Positions 52,643 through 62,721 of a DNA stretch of 64,000 nucleotides are shown in pieces. Location of the stretch: assembly GCA_017626295.1 (NCBI GenBank), contig JAGAJB010000007.1, positions 1-64,000 of the forward strand, in the 5' to 3' direction. Both the position numbers and the translations under genes were made by a program. Within the stretch, counting starts at the first letter, position 1; the number at the start of each line of letters is the position of its first letter. A model generated the notes under the pieces. The model was not told the origin of the DNA and ran no database searches. It was given only the letters and a program-made list of their open reading frames with translations. This DNA is from Clostridia bacterium. Its GTDB lineage: Bacteria; Bacillota; Clostridia; Oscillospirales; Acutalibacteraceae.

Positions 52643-52853
52643 AGCAGTAATTAAAATCGCCCATAATATGAGTGACGAAACTTACAATATGCTTTGTAAC
52701 GGAATTACGGAAAAATTCGGTAGTGATATTGAGTTTGAAAAGATAACCGATAATTCCGTAATAGGCGGTTTTATACTTAGTCTTGACGGTGTTATTTACG
52801 ATAACAGCATAAGAACACAGTTGAAACGCCTTAAAAAGCATATTGCAAACTGA
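52635..52853 (+). CDS. atpH: ATP synthase F1 subunit delta, C-terminal domain only
   Basis: The 72-residue product starts MRKAVIKIAHNMSDE and contains the C-terminal delta (OSCP) signature, here NSVIGGFILSLDGVIYDNSIRTQLKRLKK. A usual delta has about 175-185 residues with an N-terminal six-helix domain that caps the three alpha subunits. That domain is missing, and no frame nearby supplies it, because atpF occupies the preceding DNA. ATG 52635 follows GGTGAT at normal distance. The reduction is visible; the structural consequence is inferred. Confidence 0.88.
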   Translation: MRKAVIKIAHNMSDETYNMLCNGITEKFGSDIEFEKITDNSVIGGFILSLDGVIYDNSIRTQLKRLKKHIAN

Positions 52854-52867
52854 AAGGGAACTTTTAA

Positions 52868-54373
52868 ATGTCTAACGGTACTTTTAATTCAAAAAGTGAA
52901 TATTTGAAGCAAAGACTTGAAAGTTTTGAGTTTGAGAGTGTTGTTTACCCTTACGGAACCGTTAAATCAGTTGGTGACGGTGTTGCCCGCGTAGAAGGTC
53001 TTTCGGGCAGACTTTACGGCGAGTTGTTGGAGTTTGAGGGTGGCGTTTTCGGTATGGCTCTTGATCTTCACGAAAACGGCGTAGGCGCAGTTCTTTTTGA
53101 CAGTGCAGACAGCGTTTCGGTAGGTCATAAGGTCAAGGGAACAGGCAGAGTTGCCGAAATTCCCGTAGGAAACGCACTTCTCGGCAGGGTTATTGACCCC
53201 ATAGGCAGAGCCCTTGACGGTGAGCCTTTGGAGGTTGACGAGTATCTTCCTGCAGAAAGACCTGCACCCACTATTATTGAGCGCAGACCCGTAAACACAC
53301 CCCTTGAAACAGGTATACTTGCGATTGACAGTATGGTTCCTGTGGGCAGAGGACAGCGTGAACTTATTATCGGTGACAGGCAGACAGGTAAAACTTCAAT
53401 AGCCCTTGATGCCATATTTAATCAGAAAAATACCGATGTAATATGCGTTTACTGCGCTATCGGTCAGAAGGCTTCAAATATAGCACACGTTATAAATACA
53501 CTTAAAAAGAATAAAGCCATGGATTACACGGTAGTGGTAGCGTCTACCGCTTCGGACAGTCCTGCAACACAGTACCTTGCACCTTACTGTGCTTGCTCTG
53601 TTGCAGAAGGTTTTATGAATAAAGGCAAAGACGTTCTGGTGGTTTACGATGATTTATCAAAGCACGCCGTAGCATACCGCGCAATGTCATTGCTTCTTCA
53701 CAGACCGCCAGGGCGTGAAGCATACCCCGGCGATGTTTTCTATCTTCATTCAAGACTTCTTGAAAGAAGCGCTTGCCTTAGTGAAGAATTAGGCGGCGGC
53801 AGTATTACCGCACTTCCCATAATTGAAACAATGGGCGGTAATATTTCTGCGTATATTCCCACAAACGTAATTTCAATTACAGACGGTCAGATATACCTTG
53901 AAAGTGAACTTTTCCACAGCGGTATAAGACCTGCGGTAAATACAGGCCTTTCTGTTTCCCGTGTGGGCAGAAGCGCTCAGCATAACGCTATGAAAAAGGT
54001 TTCGGGTACTTTAAGAATCGAACTTTCGCAGTATCGTGAAATGGCAGTTTTCACCCGTTTCGGAAGTGATGTTGATGAATCCACCGCAAAACTTCTCAGA
54101 AAAGGTGAATGCCTTACAGAACTTTTGAAACAGGGCAGGGGCGAGCCTATGTCTTTGTTTGACCAGACTGCAATTCTTTATGCCTATAAACTTGATGTGT
54201 TCGAGAATGTTCCTGTTAAAAAAGTAAAGGAAACTGCAAAGCAGTTACTTTCGGAACTTTACTCAAAATGCGCTTCTTGTGTTGCAGAGGTTAATAACAC
54301 AGGTGATTTAAGTGATGCGGTTGAAAGTCAGATTAAGGAGTTAATGTGTAACTTTAAGGAGAGCCTTAAATGA
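52868..54373 (+). CDS. atpA: ATP synthase F1 subunit alpha
   Basis: This 501-residue subunit has the P-loop GDRQTGKTSIALDAI (about 169-183), VSRVGRSAQHNAMKKVSG, and the arginine finger in the PAVNTGLSVSRVG stretch. It carries a non-catalytic nucleotide site. The N-terminal 25 residues (NSKSEYLKQRLESFEFES) are where delta normally docks; they are somewhat different from the usual IRPDEISSII-like start, in line with the unusual delta. It begins 14 bases after atpH. Confidence 0.96.
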   Translation: MSNGTFNSKSEYLKQRLESFEFESVVYPYGTVKSVGDGVARVEGLSGRLYGELLEFEGGVFGMALDLHENGVGAVLFDSADSVSVGHKVKGTGRVAEIPVGNALLGRVIDPIGRALDGEPLEVDEYLPAERPAPTIIERRPVNTPLETGILAIDSMVPVGRGQRELIIGDRQTGKTSIALDAIFNQKNTDVICVYCAIGQKASNIAHVINTLKKNKAMDYTVVVASTASDSPATQYLAPYCACSVAEGFMNKGKDVLVVYDDLSKHAVAYRAMSLLLHRPPGREAYPGDVFYLHSRLLERSACLSEELGGGSITALPIIETMGGNISAYIPTNVISITDGQIYLESELFHSGIRPAVNTGLSVSRVGRSAQHNAMKKVSGTLRIELSQYREMAVFTRFGSDVDESTAKLLRKGECLTELLKQGRGEPMSLFDQTAILYAYKLDVFENVPVKKVKETAKQLLSELYSKCASCVAEVNNTGDLSDAVESQIKELMCNFKESLK

Positions 54374-55242
54374 GCAGCGTTAATGAAATAAAACAACATC
54401 TGAAGGCGGTTGAACAAACACGGCAGATAACAAATGCTATGTATTTACTGTCAACCTCCCGAATGAAAAAGGCTATGCAGCATATAGATTTCAACCTTTT
54501 GTATCTTAAAAGACTGCGTGCTACCATTAAGGATATACTTTCAAAAACCAAAAACAACAATTTAACTAACCGTTTTATAGAAGATAACGGTCTTGGTACA
54601 GCGGTTTTTGTTGTTGTTACTTCCGACAAAGGTCTTTGCGGCGGTTACAATTCTTCTGTTGTGAAACTTGCAGAGGAAGAAATGGCAAAATACCAGAAAC
54701 CTATGGTAATATCCTTAGGGTTAGCAGGCGACAAAACATTCAGAGAAAAAGGTGTGAAACCCGAATATTCCTGGTACGGTGCATCACAACACCCTACAAT
54801 GAACCTTGCAAGCCAGGTTGCAAATAAACTTATAGAACTTTATCTGACAAACGATTATCACGAAGTTTACGTTGTGTATACTGAGTTTGTAAGTTCTGCG
54901 GTGCAAGAGCCACGTTGCGTAAGACTCCTGCCTCTTTTAAGGCGAGATTTCCTTGATGTTGAGAGCGAGGGCGATAAAAACGCACAGATGATTTTTGAAC
55001 CGTCAATAGAAGTGGTTTTCGACCAACTTGTGTATCAGTACGTAACAGGGTTTATGTACGACGTGTTTATGCAGTCGGCGGCAAGTGAAAATATTGCCCG
55101 AATGACCGCAATGCAGAATGCAACGCACAATGCGGACGAAATGCTCAAACATCTTTCTACGGAACTTAACGCCGCACGCCAACTTCAGATTACAAACGAA
55201 ATAACAGAAATTTCCGCCGCAGCAGAATTGGGCGGAGTTTAG
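54370..55242 (+). CDS. atpG: ATP synthase F1 subunit gamma
   Basis: This 290-residue central shaft protein has coiled-coil termini: EIKQHLKAVEQTRQITNAMYL at the start and ARMTAMQNATHNADEMLKHL near the end, with TSDKGLCGGYNSSV (about 84-97) in the middle. Size is normal. It overlaps atpA by 4 bases. Confidence 0.95.
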   Translation: MSSVNEIKQHLKAVEQTRQITNAMYLLSTSRMKKAMQHIDFNLLYLKRLRATIKDILSKTKNNNLTNRFIEDNGLGTAVFVVVTSDKGLCGGYNSSVVKLAEEEMAKYQKPMVISLGLAGDKTFREKGVKPEYSWYGASQHPTMNLASQVANKLIELYLTNDYHEVYVVYTEFVSSAVQEPRCVRLLPLLRRDFLDVESEGDKNAQMIFEPSIEVVFDQLVYQYVTGFMYDVFMQSAASENIARMTAMQNATHNADEMLKHLSTELNAARQLQITNEITEISAAAELGGV

Positions 55243-55247
55243 GATAG

Positions 55248-56642
<1,395 letters not shown>

Positions 56643-56651
56643 GGTGACGTT

Positions 56652-57068
56652 ATGGCAGACTTTGTTCTTGAAATGTTTACACCCCAAAAACAGTTTTTTA
56701 CGGGTGAAGTGTCATCTTTCGTGTGTTCATCGGCTGAGGGCGAACTTTGTGTTCTTTCGGGTCATCACCCTATGCTTGTGGCACTCGCTCCAGGTGAAGT
56801 GCGCATTAAAACAAGTGAGGGTGTAAAAAGCGCCTATGTTTCCGACGGATTTATGGAAGTCCGTCCCGATCACGTAATGGTGTTTTCCCATTTGTGCGAG
56901 TGGCCCGAAGATATTGACGAGGTTAAGGCGAAACGCGAAATCGAAAAAGACAGAGAACAACTTCGTAACGCAGAAAGCCTTTCGGAACACAGGCGAAATG
57001 AAGTTGAACTTCAGCGAATGATGGCAATGTTAAGGGTGAAAAAGAGGAACAGTATAAATCTCAGATGA
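56652..57068 (+). CDS. atpC: ATP synthase F1 subunit epsilon
   Basis: This 138-residue subunit has the beta-sandwich part with FFTGEVSSFVCSSAEGELCVL and GHHPMLVALAPGEVRI, and a C-terminal helical hairpin (about 90-138). The helical arm can inhibit ATP hydrolysis in known enzymes. It ends the operon; the SulP gene follows 16 bases later and may be read through. Confidence 0.94.
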   Translation: MADFVLEMFTPQKQFFTGEVSSFVCSSAEGELCVLSGHHPMLVALAPGEVRIKTSEGVKSAYVSDGFMEVRPDHVMVFSHLCEWPEDIDEVKAKREIEKDREQLRNAESLSEHRRNEVELQRMMAMLRVKKRNSINLR

Positions 57069-57084
57069 TTTATGGAGATAGGAT

Positions 57085-58734
57085 ATGGAAAAATTACAAC
57101 CGAAGTTATTTTCTTTAATGAAGAAATACTCAAAACAACAATTCGTTAAAGATATAACCGCCGGTGTTATAGTTGCAATAATTGCGTTACCGCTTTCCAT
57201 TGCTTTGGCTTTGGCTTCGGGTGCAACGCCCGAACAGGGTCTTTACACCGCAATAGTTGCAGGTTTTGTTATATCATTTTTAGGCGGAAGCCGTGTGCAG
57301 ATAGCAGGACCAACCGCGGCGTTTGCGTCAATCGTTGCAGGTATTATTGCGGCAAACGGCTTTTCGGGTCTTGTGGTTGCCACAATAATGGCAGGTATAA
57401 TGCTCATTTTAATGGGTGTTTTTAAACTGGGAAGTCTTATAAAATTCATTCCTTTTACAATTACAACAGGTTTTACTTCGGGTATTGCCGTAACTATTGT
57501 AATAGGTCAGATTAAAGATTTTCTTGGTTTGACCTTTAAAAACAGTCCTGTTGAAACAGTTGAAAAGGTTGAAGAAATTGTTTCTTCTATCGATACATTT
57601 AATTATCAGGCGCTCATTATAGGCGCGGTTTCCCTTGCGGTACTTATTTTAGCACCGAAAGTACTTAAAAAAATCCCTGCTTCACTTATTGCAATTCTCG
57701 TAAGTGCATTGCTTGTGAAGTTTTTGAATTTAGACGTTCTTACAATAGGCGACCTTTACGAAGTGTCATCCGAATTTCCTACACCCTCTGTTCCCGATTT
57801 TTCACTTGAAACAGTCAAAGCAGTTTTCCCTGATGCAGTAACAATTGCACTTCTTGCGGCGGTGGAATCACTTTTATCCTGCGTAGTTGCAGACGGTATG
57901 GTTGGTAGCCGCCATAACTCAAATATGGAACTTATCGCACAGGGTGCGGGTAATATCTGCTCAGCACTTTTCGGCGGTATTCCCGCTACGGGTGCTATTG
58001 CAAGAACAGCGGCTAATATAAAAAACGGAGGCAGAACTCCTGTTGCAGGTATGGTTCACGCAGTAGTTCTTCTTGCAGTTCTTCTTGTGCTTATGCCCTT
58101 GGCATCATATATCCCTATGCCCACTATTGCGGCTATACTCTTTATAGTGGCTTACAATATGAGCGAGTGGAGAGAGTTTGTTTCTATAATCAAACATTCG
58201 CCCAAGAGCGATACTTTAGTTCTTCTTGTTACCTTTATTCTTACAATTGCATTTGATTTGGTCGTTGCAATATGTGTAGGTCTTGTTCTTGCAACGGTAC
58301 TCTTTATGAAGCGTATGAGCGATGAAACAAATACGTACGGTTGGAAAGAATTTGACGAATTAACCGATAAAGAAAATATTTCTTTGAAAAAAGTTCCCGA
58401 GGGAGTATCGGTGTTTGAAATAACAGGTCCGATTTTCTTTGGTGTTGCAAATAAATTCCAAGATGCAGTAGGCTCTTCCGATAAGAGTAAAAAAGTTCTC
58501 GTTCTCAGAATGCGCAGTGTTCCCGCAATTGATGCAACAGGCATACACGCCCTTGAAAATATTCTTGATAACTTCGAGAAAAAGGGCAAAACAATAATCA
58601 TTTCCCACGCAAATGAGCAACCCTTGAAAGTTCTTAAAAAGTCCGGTCTTTATAAGAAAATAGGCAAAGAAAACTTCTGCCCGAATATTGATGCAGCCCT
58701 TTTAAGAGCCGAAAAAGTAATGGAAAATAACTGA
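57085..58734 (+). CDS. SulP-family anion transporter with STAS domain
   Basis: This 549-residue transporter has about ten to twelve membrane segments; DITAGVIVAIIALPLSIALA and GLYTAIVAGF near the start and GSRHNSNMELIAQGAGNI mid-protein are SulP landmarks. The C-terminal STAS domain (about 440-540) contains LRMRSVPAIDATGIHALE. Family members carry sulfate, bicarbonate or other anions, often with H+ or Na+. The substrate is not readable. It follows the atp operon closely and ends at a terminator. Confidence 0.93.
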   Translation: MEKLQPKLFSLMKKYSKQQFVKDITAGVIVAIIALPLSIALALASGATPEQGLYTAIVAGFVISFLGGSRVQIAGPTAAFASIVAGIIAANGFSGLVVATIMAGIMLILMGVFKLGSLIKFIPFTITTGFTSGIAVTIVIGQIKDFLGLTFKNSPVETVEKVEEIVSSIDTFNYQALIIGAVSLAVLILAPKVLKKIPASLIAILVSALLVKFLNLDVLTIGDLYEVSSEFPTPSVPDFSLETVKAVFPDAVTIALLAAVESLLSCVVADGMVGSRHNSNMELIAQGAGNICSALFGGIPATGAIARTAANIKNGGRTPVAGMVHAVVLLAVLLVLMPLASYIPMPTIAAILFIVAYNMSEWREFVSIIKHSPKSDTLVLLVTFILTIAFDLVVAICVGLVLATVLFMKRMSDETNTYGWKEFDELTDKENISLKKVPEGVSVFEITGPIFFGVANKFQDAVGSSDKSKKVLVLRMRSVPAIDATGIHALENILDNFEKKGKTIIISHANEQPLKVLKKSGLYKKIGKENFCPNIDAALLRAEKVMENN

Positions 58735-58756
58735 ATATAACCCAAATGTTACAAAA

Positions 58757-58793
58757 AACTGTCCGAAAATTACATTCGGGCAGTTCTTTTTTG
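58757..58793 (+). terminator. Terminator after the SulP gene
   Basis: AACTGTCCGAA and TTCGGGCAGTT form an 11-bp stem (one G-T pair) around AATTACA, followed by CTTTTTTG. Confidence 0.87.
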
Positions 58794-58858
58794 TTTTAGG
58801 TGTAATATATAGTTGCAAGAGAAAAATACACAACAAACTTATTTAAGGAGATGATTTT

Positions 58859-59043
58859 ATGACACAGGAAATTAAAAAACTATGAGGTTGCAATATGTAT
58901 CAGAAAGAAAATAAGATGCGGTAGAATTAAAAATATTGATTTTATACCCGAAGAATAAGGGTGCAACAAAATGTGGCAAATATGTAGCAGTCCGATTTCG
59001 TGACAAATTAGAACTTGTGTGGTTATATGGTAACAAGAGGTGA
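58859..59043 (+). pseudogene. Decayed small open reading frame
   Basis: AAGGAG with good spacing precedes ATG 58859, which yields only MTQEIKKL before a TGA. A second ATG overlapping that stop (58882) opens a frame of 54 codons broken once by TAA at 58912-58914. After that stop it reads on through ELKILILYPKNKG and YVAVRFRDKLELVWLYGNKR to the TGA at 59041. One frameshift and one nonsense change would restore a protein of about 60 residues. I recognise no family. The alternative is a coupled pair of leader peptides for the next gene. Confidence 0.35.
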
Positions 59044-59048
59044 TTCTT

Positions 59049-60485
59049 ATGACAAAAATTTCAAAAAATATTAAAAGGTTAAGAACATCAAAAGGTATGA
59101 GTCAGGATGCCTTAGCGGAAAAACTGTTTATATCAAGACAGGCGGTTTCTTCCTGGGAGAATGACAGAACTCAGCCGGATGTTGATATGATAAGTAAATT
59201 GGCGGAAGTTTTCGGTGTAACAGTTGAAGAACTTCTGTACGGCGAAAAAAGGAACACTGAAATTGATAATGACTCTATTAAAACAAATAAAATACTTATT
59301 ACGGTTTTCTCAATTTTAGGTTCTTTGCTGTTAGGTGTAGGCATAACTATTTTGCTTGTAGCATTGTGGGAAAAATTCCCCATTGCAGGTAAAGCAGTGG
59401 TTTCATTCTTACCTATGGTTTTTGGGCAGGCAGCCGCGGTATATACTTATATCAAAAAACGCGATAATGTGATATGGTGCGAAAGTGCATCTATGCTTTG
59501 GGCGATAGGCGTCTCGGCGACTGTGGGTATGTTCAGCAGTATACTTGATTTAAGAATAGGTGCTTTAAATTGTCTTTTAATAGATGCTGTTCTTATAATA
59601 CCGGTTATCTGGTTTTTCAATGCGGTTACACCCTTGGCTTTTTACTACTGTGCCGCCATTTCAGGTGTATTCGGTGTGTACGATATAGTAAACAACGGCT
59701 TGATAGCAAGCATTTTATTGATAATATTACTACTTCCGGGTATTATGTTTACTTATAATAACACTCGTAAAAATGAAGAAAACAGATTTTACTATTGTAT
59801 CTGGATTTCGGTTATTGCGTCAATTGCAGGGGCAGTATGTTGCGGAATACTTTTAGAAAGCGGTTTAATTATAATTCTTTCAGCACTTTTTGTGTGCTTG
59901 TTCGCATTAAACAAAAAAGACTCATGGGCATCGCCGTTTTATCTTTTCGGCATTGCGGGAAGCGCCGTAATATCAGTAGTTTCAACTTGTCTTTCTCTGT
60001 TTGAAGAGTATTGGGAAGAATGGGATAAAATCTTTACCCCTGAACACTTAGCCTGTTTGGTAATATGCGCGTTGCTGTTTGCAGTAGGTTTCATTGCAGG
60101 CGAAAAGAATTTTGAAGGCAACCCCACTAAATCTGCATTCTGCGTACTCGGTGTTTTAAATACGGTTTTAGGCGTTCTGATTTCTTGTTTCGGTGTGTCT
60201 ATGGTATTATCCTTAGGGTTCTACGCAGTAACAATTTCCCAAGCCATTGTTTTAATCGTAAAAGGCGCACAGGAAAAGAAATACTTCTCATTAAATGTAG
60301 GTTTAATTATGCTGATAGCCCTTATGTTTGCATCAATGAGCATATTCTATATGGATCTTTTGGTAGTAGGCTTTATGTTCGTAATCAGCGGTGCGGCATT
60401 GTTTGTAGCAAACTTCTATATTACAAGAAAAATAAAAAGAGAAGAAAAACTTTTAGCGGAAAAGGCGGTGGAGAATAATGAATAA
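59049..60485 (+). CDS. XRE-type DNA-binding protein with a large membrane domain (DUF2157-like)
   Basis: This 478-residue protein opens with a helix-turn-helix of the Cro/CI type, NIKRLRTSKGMSQDALAEKL and FISRQAVSSWENDRTQPD in residues 6-45, then about 12 hydrophobic segments from residue 75 to 465. The membrane half, with alternate FLPMVFGQAAAVYTYIKK and FAVGFIAGEKNFEGN pieces, resembles DUF2157 proteins. Such one-component membrane regulators sense something at the membrane and bind DNA directly. ATG 59049 follows AGAGGTGAT. It overlaps the next gene by 8 bases. Confidence 0.82.
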   Translation: MTKISKNIKRLRTSKGMSQDALAEKLFISRQAVSSWENDRTQPDVDMISKLAEVFGVTVEELLYGEKRNTEIDNDSIKTNKILITVFSILGSLLLGVGITILLVALWEKFPIAGKAVVSFLPMVFGQAAAVYTYIKKRDNVIWCESASMLWAIGVSATVGMFSSILDLRIGALNCLLIDAVLIIPVIWFFNAVTPLAFYYCAAISGVFGVYDIVNNGLIASILLIILLLPGIMFTYNNTRKNEENRFYYCIWISVIASIAGAVCCGILLESGLIIILSALFVCLFALNKKDSWASPFYLFGIAGSAVISVVSTCLSLFEEYWEEWDKIFTPEHLACLVICALLFAVGFIAGEKNFEGNPTKSAFCVLGVLNTVLGVLISCFGVSMVLSLGFYAVTISQAIVLIVKGAQEKKYFSLNVGLIMLIALMFASMSIFYMDLLVVGFMFVISGAALFVANFYITRKIKREEKLLAEKAVENNE

Positions 60486-61149
60486 AAAATACGGTAAATT
60501 ACTTTTGATAATTATTATTGCAGTTCAGTTAGCAGTTCCCGTAACCTTACTCGCTACTAAACTTGCGACAATGAAAGCCGTAAATGAACACGGCACAGAT
60601 GTTAAAGTTTCCGTTCAGTCTATCTATTTTGACAATAACTGTATCTATATCCAAAGCGATGAATTAGGCGCGGTGGATTATGCCCACACTTATAAATACG
60701 TAACTTTTAAAGCAGAGGATAATGGTTATTGCTACGTTGAACGCACAAATGAAAAACCCTCGGACGGTGCATACCTTAAAGCAGGTTCTTACGGTAATTG
60801 GTCCTGGTATTGCATCCCTTACAGAAACAGCGGAATTACCGAAGAAACTCTGGGAGTTGAAAATGTAGGTTATTATAATATCTACAACGCTGAAATAGAA
60901 AAAGAAAATATCCTCAACGGTCATATTGAAGGTCTGCCAACAGAAGCATATATGATTATGCGTATTTATAACGGTGAGTTTGAGATAAAAGAAGTCTACG
61001 TAGGCGGTGTAACTTTAACCGAATTTTTAAATAAAACCCTGAATGGTGAAATAGACCCCGACAGATTTGAGTATTGCTACGAAGGGTATGAATATTACGA
61101 GTATAATGATGAATGGGACGAGGAAATTTATGAGGATAAAACCGAATAA
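60478..61149 (+). CDS. Membrane-anchored partner of the XRE/membrane protein (GDYXXLXY-like position)
   Basis: This 223-residue protein has one N-terminal membrane segment (about 8-27) and an extracytoplasmic domain with many aromatic residues, ending in a very acidic tail rich in E, D and Y (about 195-223). In other bacteria DUF2157 proteins are followed by GDYXXLXY-domain proteins; the position fits, but I do not see that exact motif, so the family is uncertain. The 8-base overlap implies coupled translation and joint function. Confidence 0.66.
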   Translation: MNKKYGKLLLIIIIAVQLAVPVTLLATKLATMKAVNEHGTDVKVSVQSIYFDNNCIYIQSDELGAVDYAHTYKYVTFKAEDNGYCYVERTNEKPSDGAYLKAGSYGNWSWYCIPYRNSGITEETLGVENVGYYNIYNAEIEKENILNGHIEGLPTEAYMIMRIYNGEFEIKEVYVGGVTLTEFLNKTLNGEIDPDRFEYCYEGYEYYEYNDEWDEEIYEDKTE

Positions 61150-61188
61150 ATAACAGAACCTGTTGTATCAGAAACAATGTAAAAAACA

Positions 61189-61227
61189 GACATAGCCACT
61201 ATCGACAATTTCGATAGTGGCTATGTC
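61189..61227 (-). terminator. 17-bp perfect hairpin, terminator of the AAA gene
   Basis: Positions 61189-61205 and 61211-61227 are perfect complements with a 5-base loop. On the minus strand the stem is followed by TGTTTTTTAC, an intrinsic terminator. On the plus strand there is no T-run. Confidence 0.87.
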
Positions 61228-61236
61228 TATATGTAG

Positions 61237-62721
61237 TTATATTAAATCATTCAGTTCTTCAATAACACTTTTCTCGTCAAAGTTGCTTTTAGATATTTCC
61301 GAAAACTTTTTACAACCAAAACTCATAAGAAAAAGGGAGGAGTATTTATTTACTGTAATGTTGGAAATGAAAATCTGAAGTTCGGGGGATTCACCGAAAG
61401 TTTTATATAAAAACTCGCAAGTGTTTGAAAGTTCCGTCTGTGCCGTTTCTACAAGATTTTTCAACTGTTCTATTTCAGTTTTCAAAAAGTCCGAAATATG
61501 AATTTTTGTTTCACCCTCGGAGGCTGTGATAATATCTCTTATTTCCGAAAGTTTTTCAAAAACCATAAGTTTTTCTTTTTTCTGTTCGTTGGTTTCTCGG
61601 AAATATATGTCCTTGTCACCACGGTCGGCTTTAAATGTGTTTATAAGGTTATCTAAAAGGTTAACCGCATCTTTCGGAGTTTTAGAAATAACTTGATTTT
61701 CTTTTAAAAGTTCAGCAACCTTTTTTGCGGTTTTGTTAAAATTAACGGCAACCTTTGAAACGTTGCTCATTTCACCGCTTAATATGTTAATAAACCCTAA
61801 TTTTTCAGAAACGGCAGAATTACGAAGTTCTGAAGAAAGTTCTTCATTCCAATTACCTGTAACTATATCTTCTGTTGAAAACTTTGCGGTAAGGTTTTTA
61901 TATGTTTCGTAGTAGTCCGAAAAATCTTCTGCAACGGTTTGTGACTGAATGTACTGTTCAATAAGCGAAATGTCAATATCTATATTTTTGTTTTCAAAAA
62001 CCGACATCATTCTTGACAGGTCTTCCCAACCTCGCGCAGTAACAAAGTTCTTGCCTTTGGGGGTGTTTTCTATAATATAAAAATCACTTTTCTTAACGTC
62101 AAGGTATGCAATAATTGCAGGGTGTACATTTTTATTTACCGCATATTCGCGCCACACATCATAGTTTGCCTCTACGTCAATTTTCTTTATTCTGTCAAGG
62201 GTAGCAATGTCATACTCGCGAACAGATTTATTGAATTCGGGTGGGTTACCCGCGGTAACAACCACCCAACCGTCAGGCACAGCGTGGGAGCCGAATGTTT
62301 TGTACTGTAAAAAACGAAGCATTGAGGGGGAGAGGGTTTCGGAAACACAGTTTATTTCGTCTAAAAATAAAATTCCCTCTTTTTTACCGCTTTTTTCAAT
62401 ATATTCATACACAGATGCCAAAATTTCACTCATTGTATATTCGGAAACGTCATATTCCTTGCCGTCAAAAACCTTTTTAGTAATAAACGGAAGTCCTATG
62501 GCACTCTGCCTTGTGTGGTGGGTCATTGAATAGGAAACAAGACCTATTTCCATCTCCTCTGCAATTTGCTCCATAACGGCAGTTTTACCTATACCGGGCG
62601 GGCCGTAAAGAAAAACGGGGCGTTGCTTTTCCATGGGGATAACGTATTCGCCTGTTTCGTCTTTTTGAAAATAAGCCGCAATGGCATTTTTTATATGAAT
62701 TTTTGCTTCTTTTATATTCAT
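61237..62721 (-). CDS. MoxR-like AAA ATPase with long C-terminal helical region
   Basis: The first 230 residues form an AAA_5/MoxR-like module: Walker A FLYGPPGIGKTAVM (37-50), Walker B GILFLDEIN (116-124), sensor 1 VVVTAGNPPE (153-162), and an arginine finger in DIATLDRIKK (171-180). The remaining 260 residues are polar and helical, with no motif I recognise. MoxR proteins are chaperone-like remodelers, usually paired with von Willebrand A-type proteins. No such partner lies inside the window; the LRR gene directly upstream overlaps its start by 4 bases (ATGA). Confidence 0.86.
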   Translation of the reverse strand: MNIKEAKIHIKNAIAAYFQKDETGEYVIPMEKQRPVFLYGPPGIGKTAVMEQIAEEMEIGLVSYSMTHHTRQSAIGLPFITKKVFDGKEYDVSEYTMSEILASVYEYIEKSGKKEGILFLDEINCVSETLSPSMLRFLQYKTFGSHAVPDGWVVVTAGNPPEFNKSVREYDIATLDRIKKIDVEANYDVWREYAVNKNVHPAIIAYLDVKKSDFYIIENTPKGKNFVTARGWEDLSRMMSVFENKNIDIDISLIEQYIQSQTVAEDFSDYYETYKNLTAKFSTEDIVTGNWNEELSSELRNSAVSEKLGFINILSGEMSNVSKVAVNFNKTAKKVAELLKENQVISKTPKDAVNLLDNLINTFKADRGDKDIYFRETNEQKKEKLMVFEKLSEIRDIITASEGETKIHISDFLKTEIEQLKNLVETAQTELSNTCEFLYKTFGESPELQIFISNITVNKYSSLFLMSFGCKKFSEISKSNFDEKSVIEELNDLI

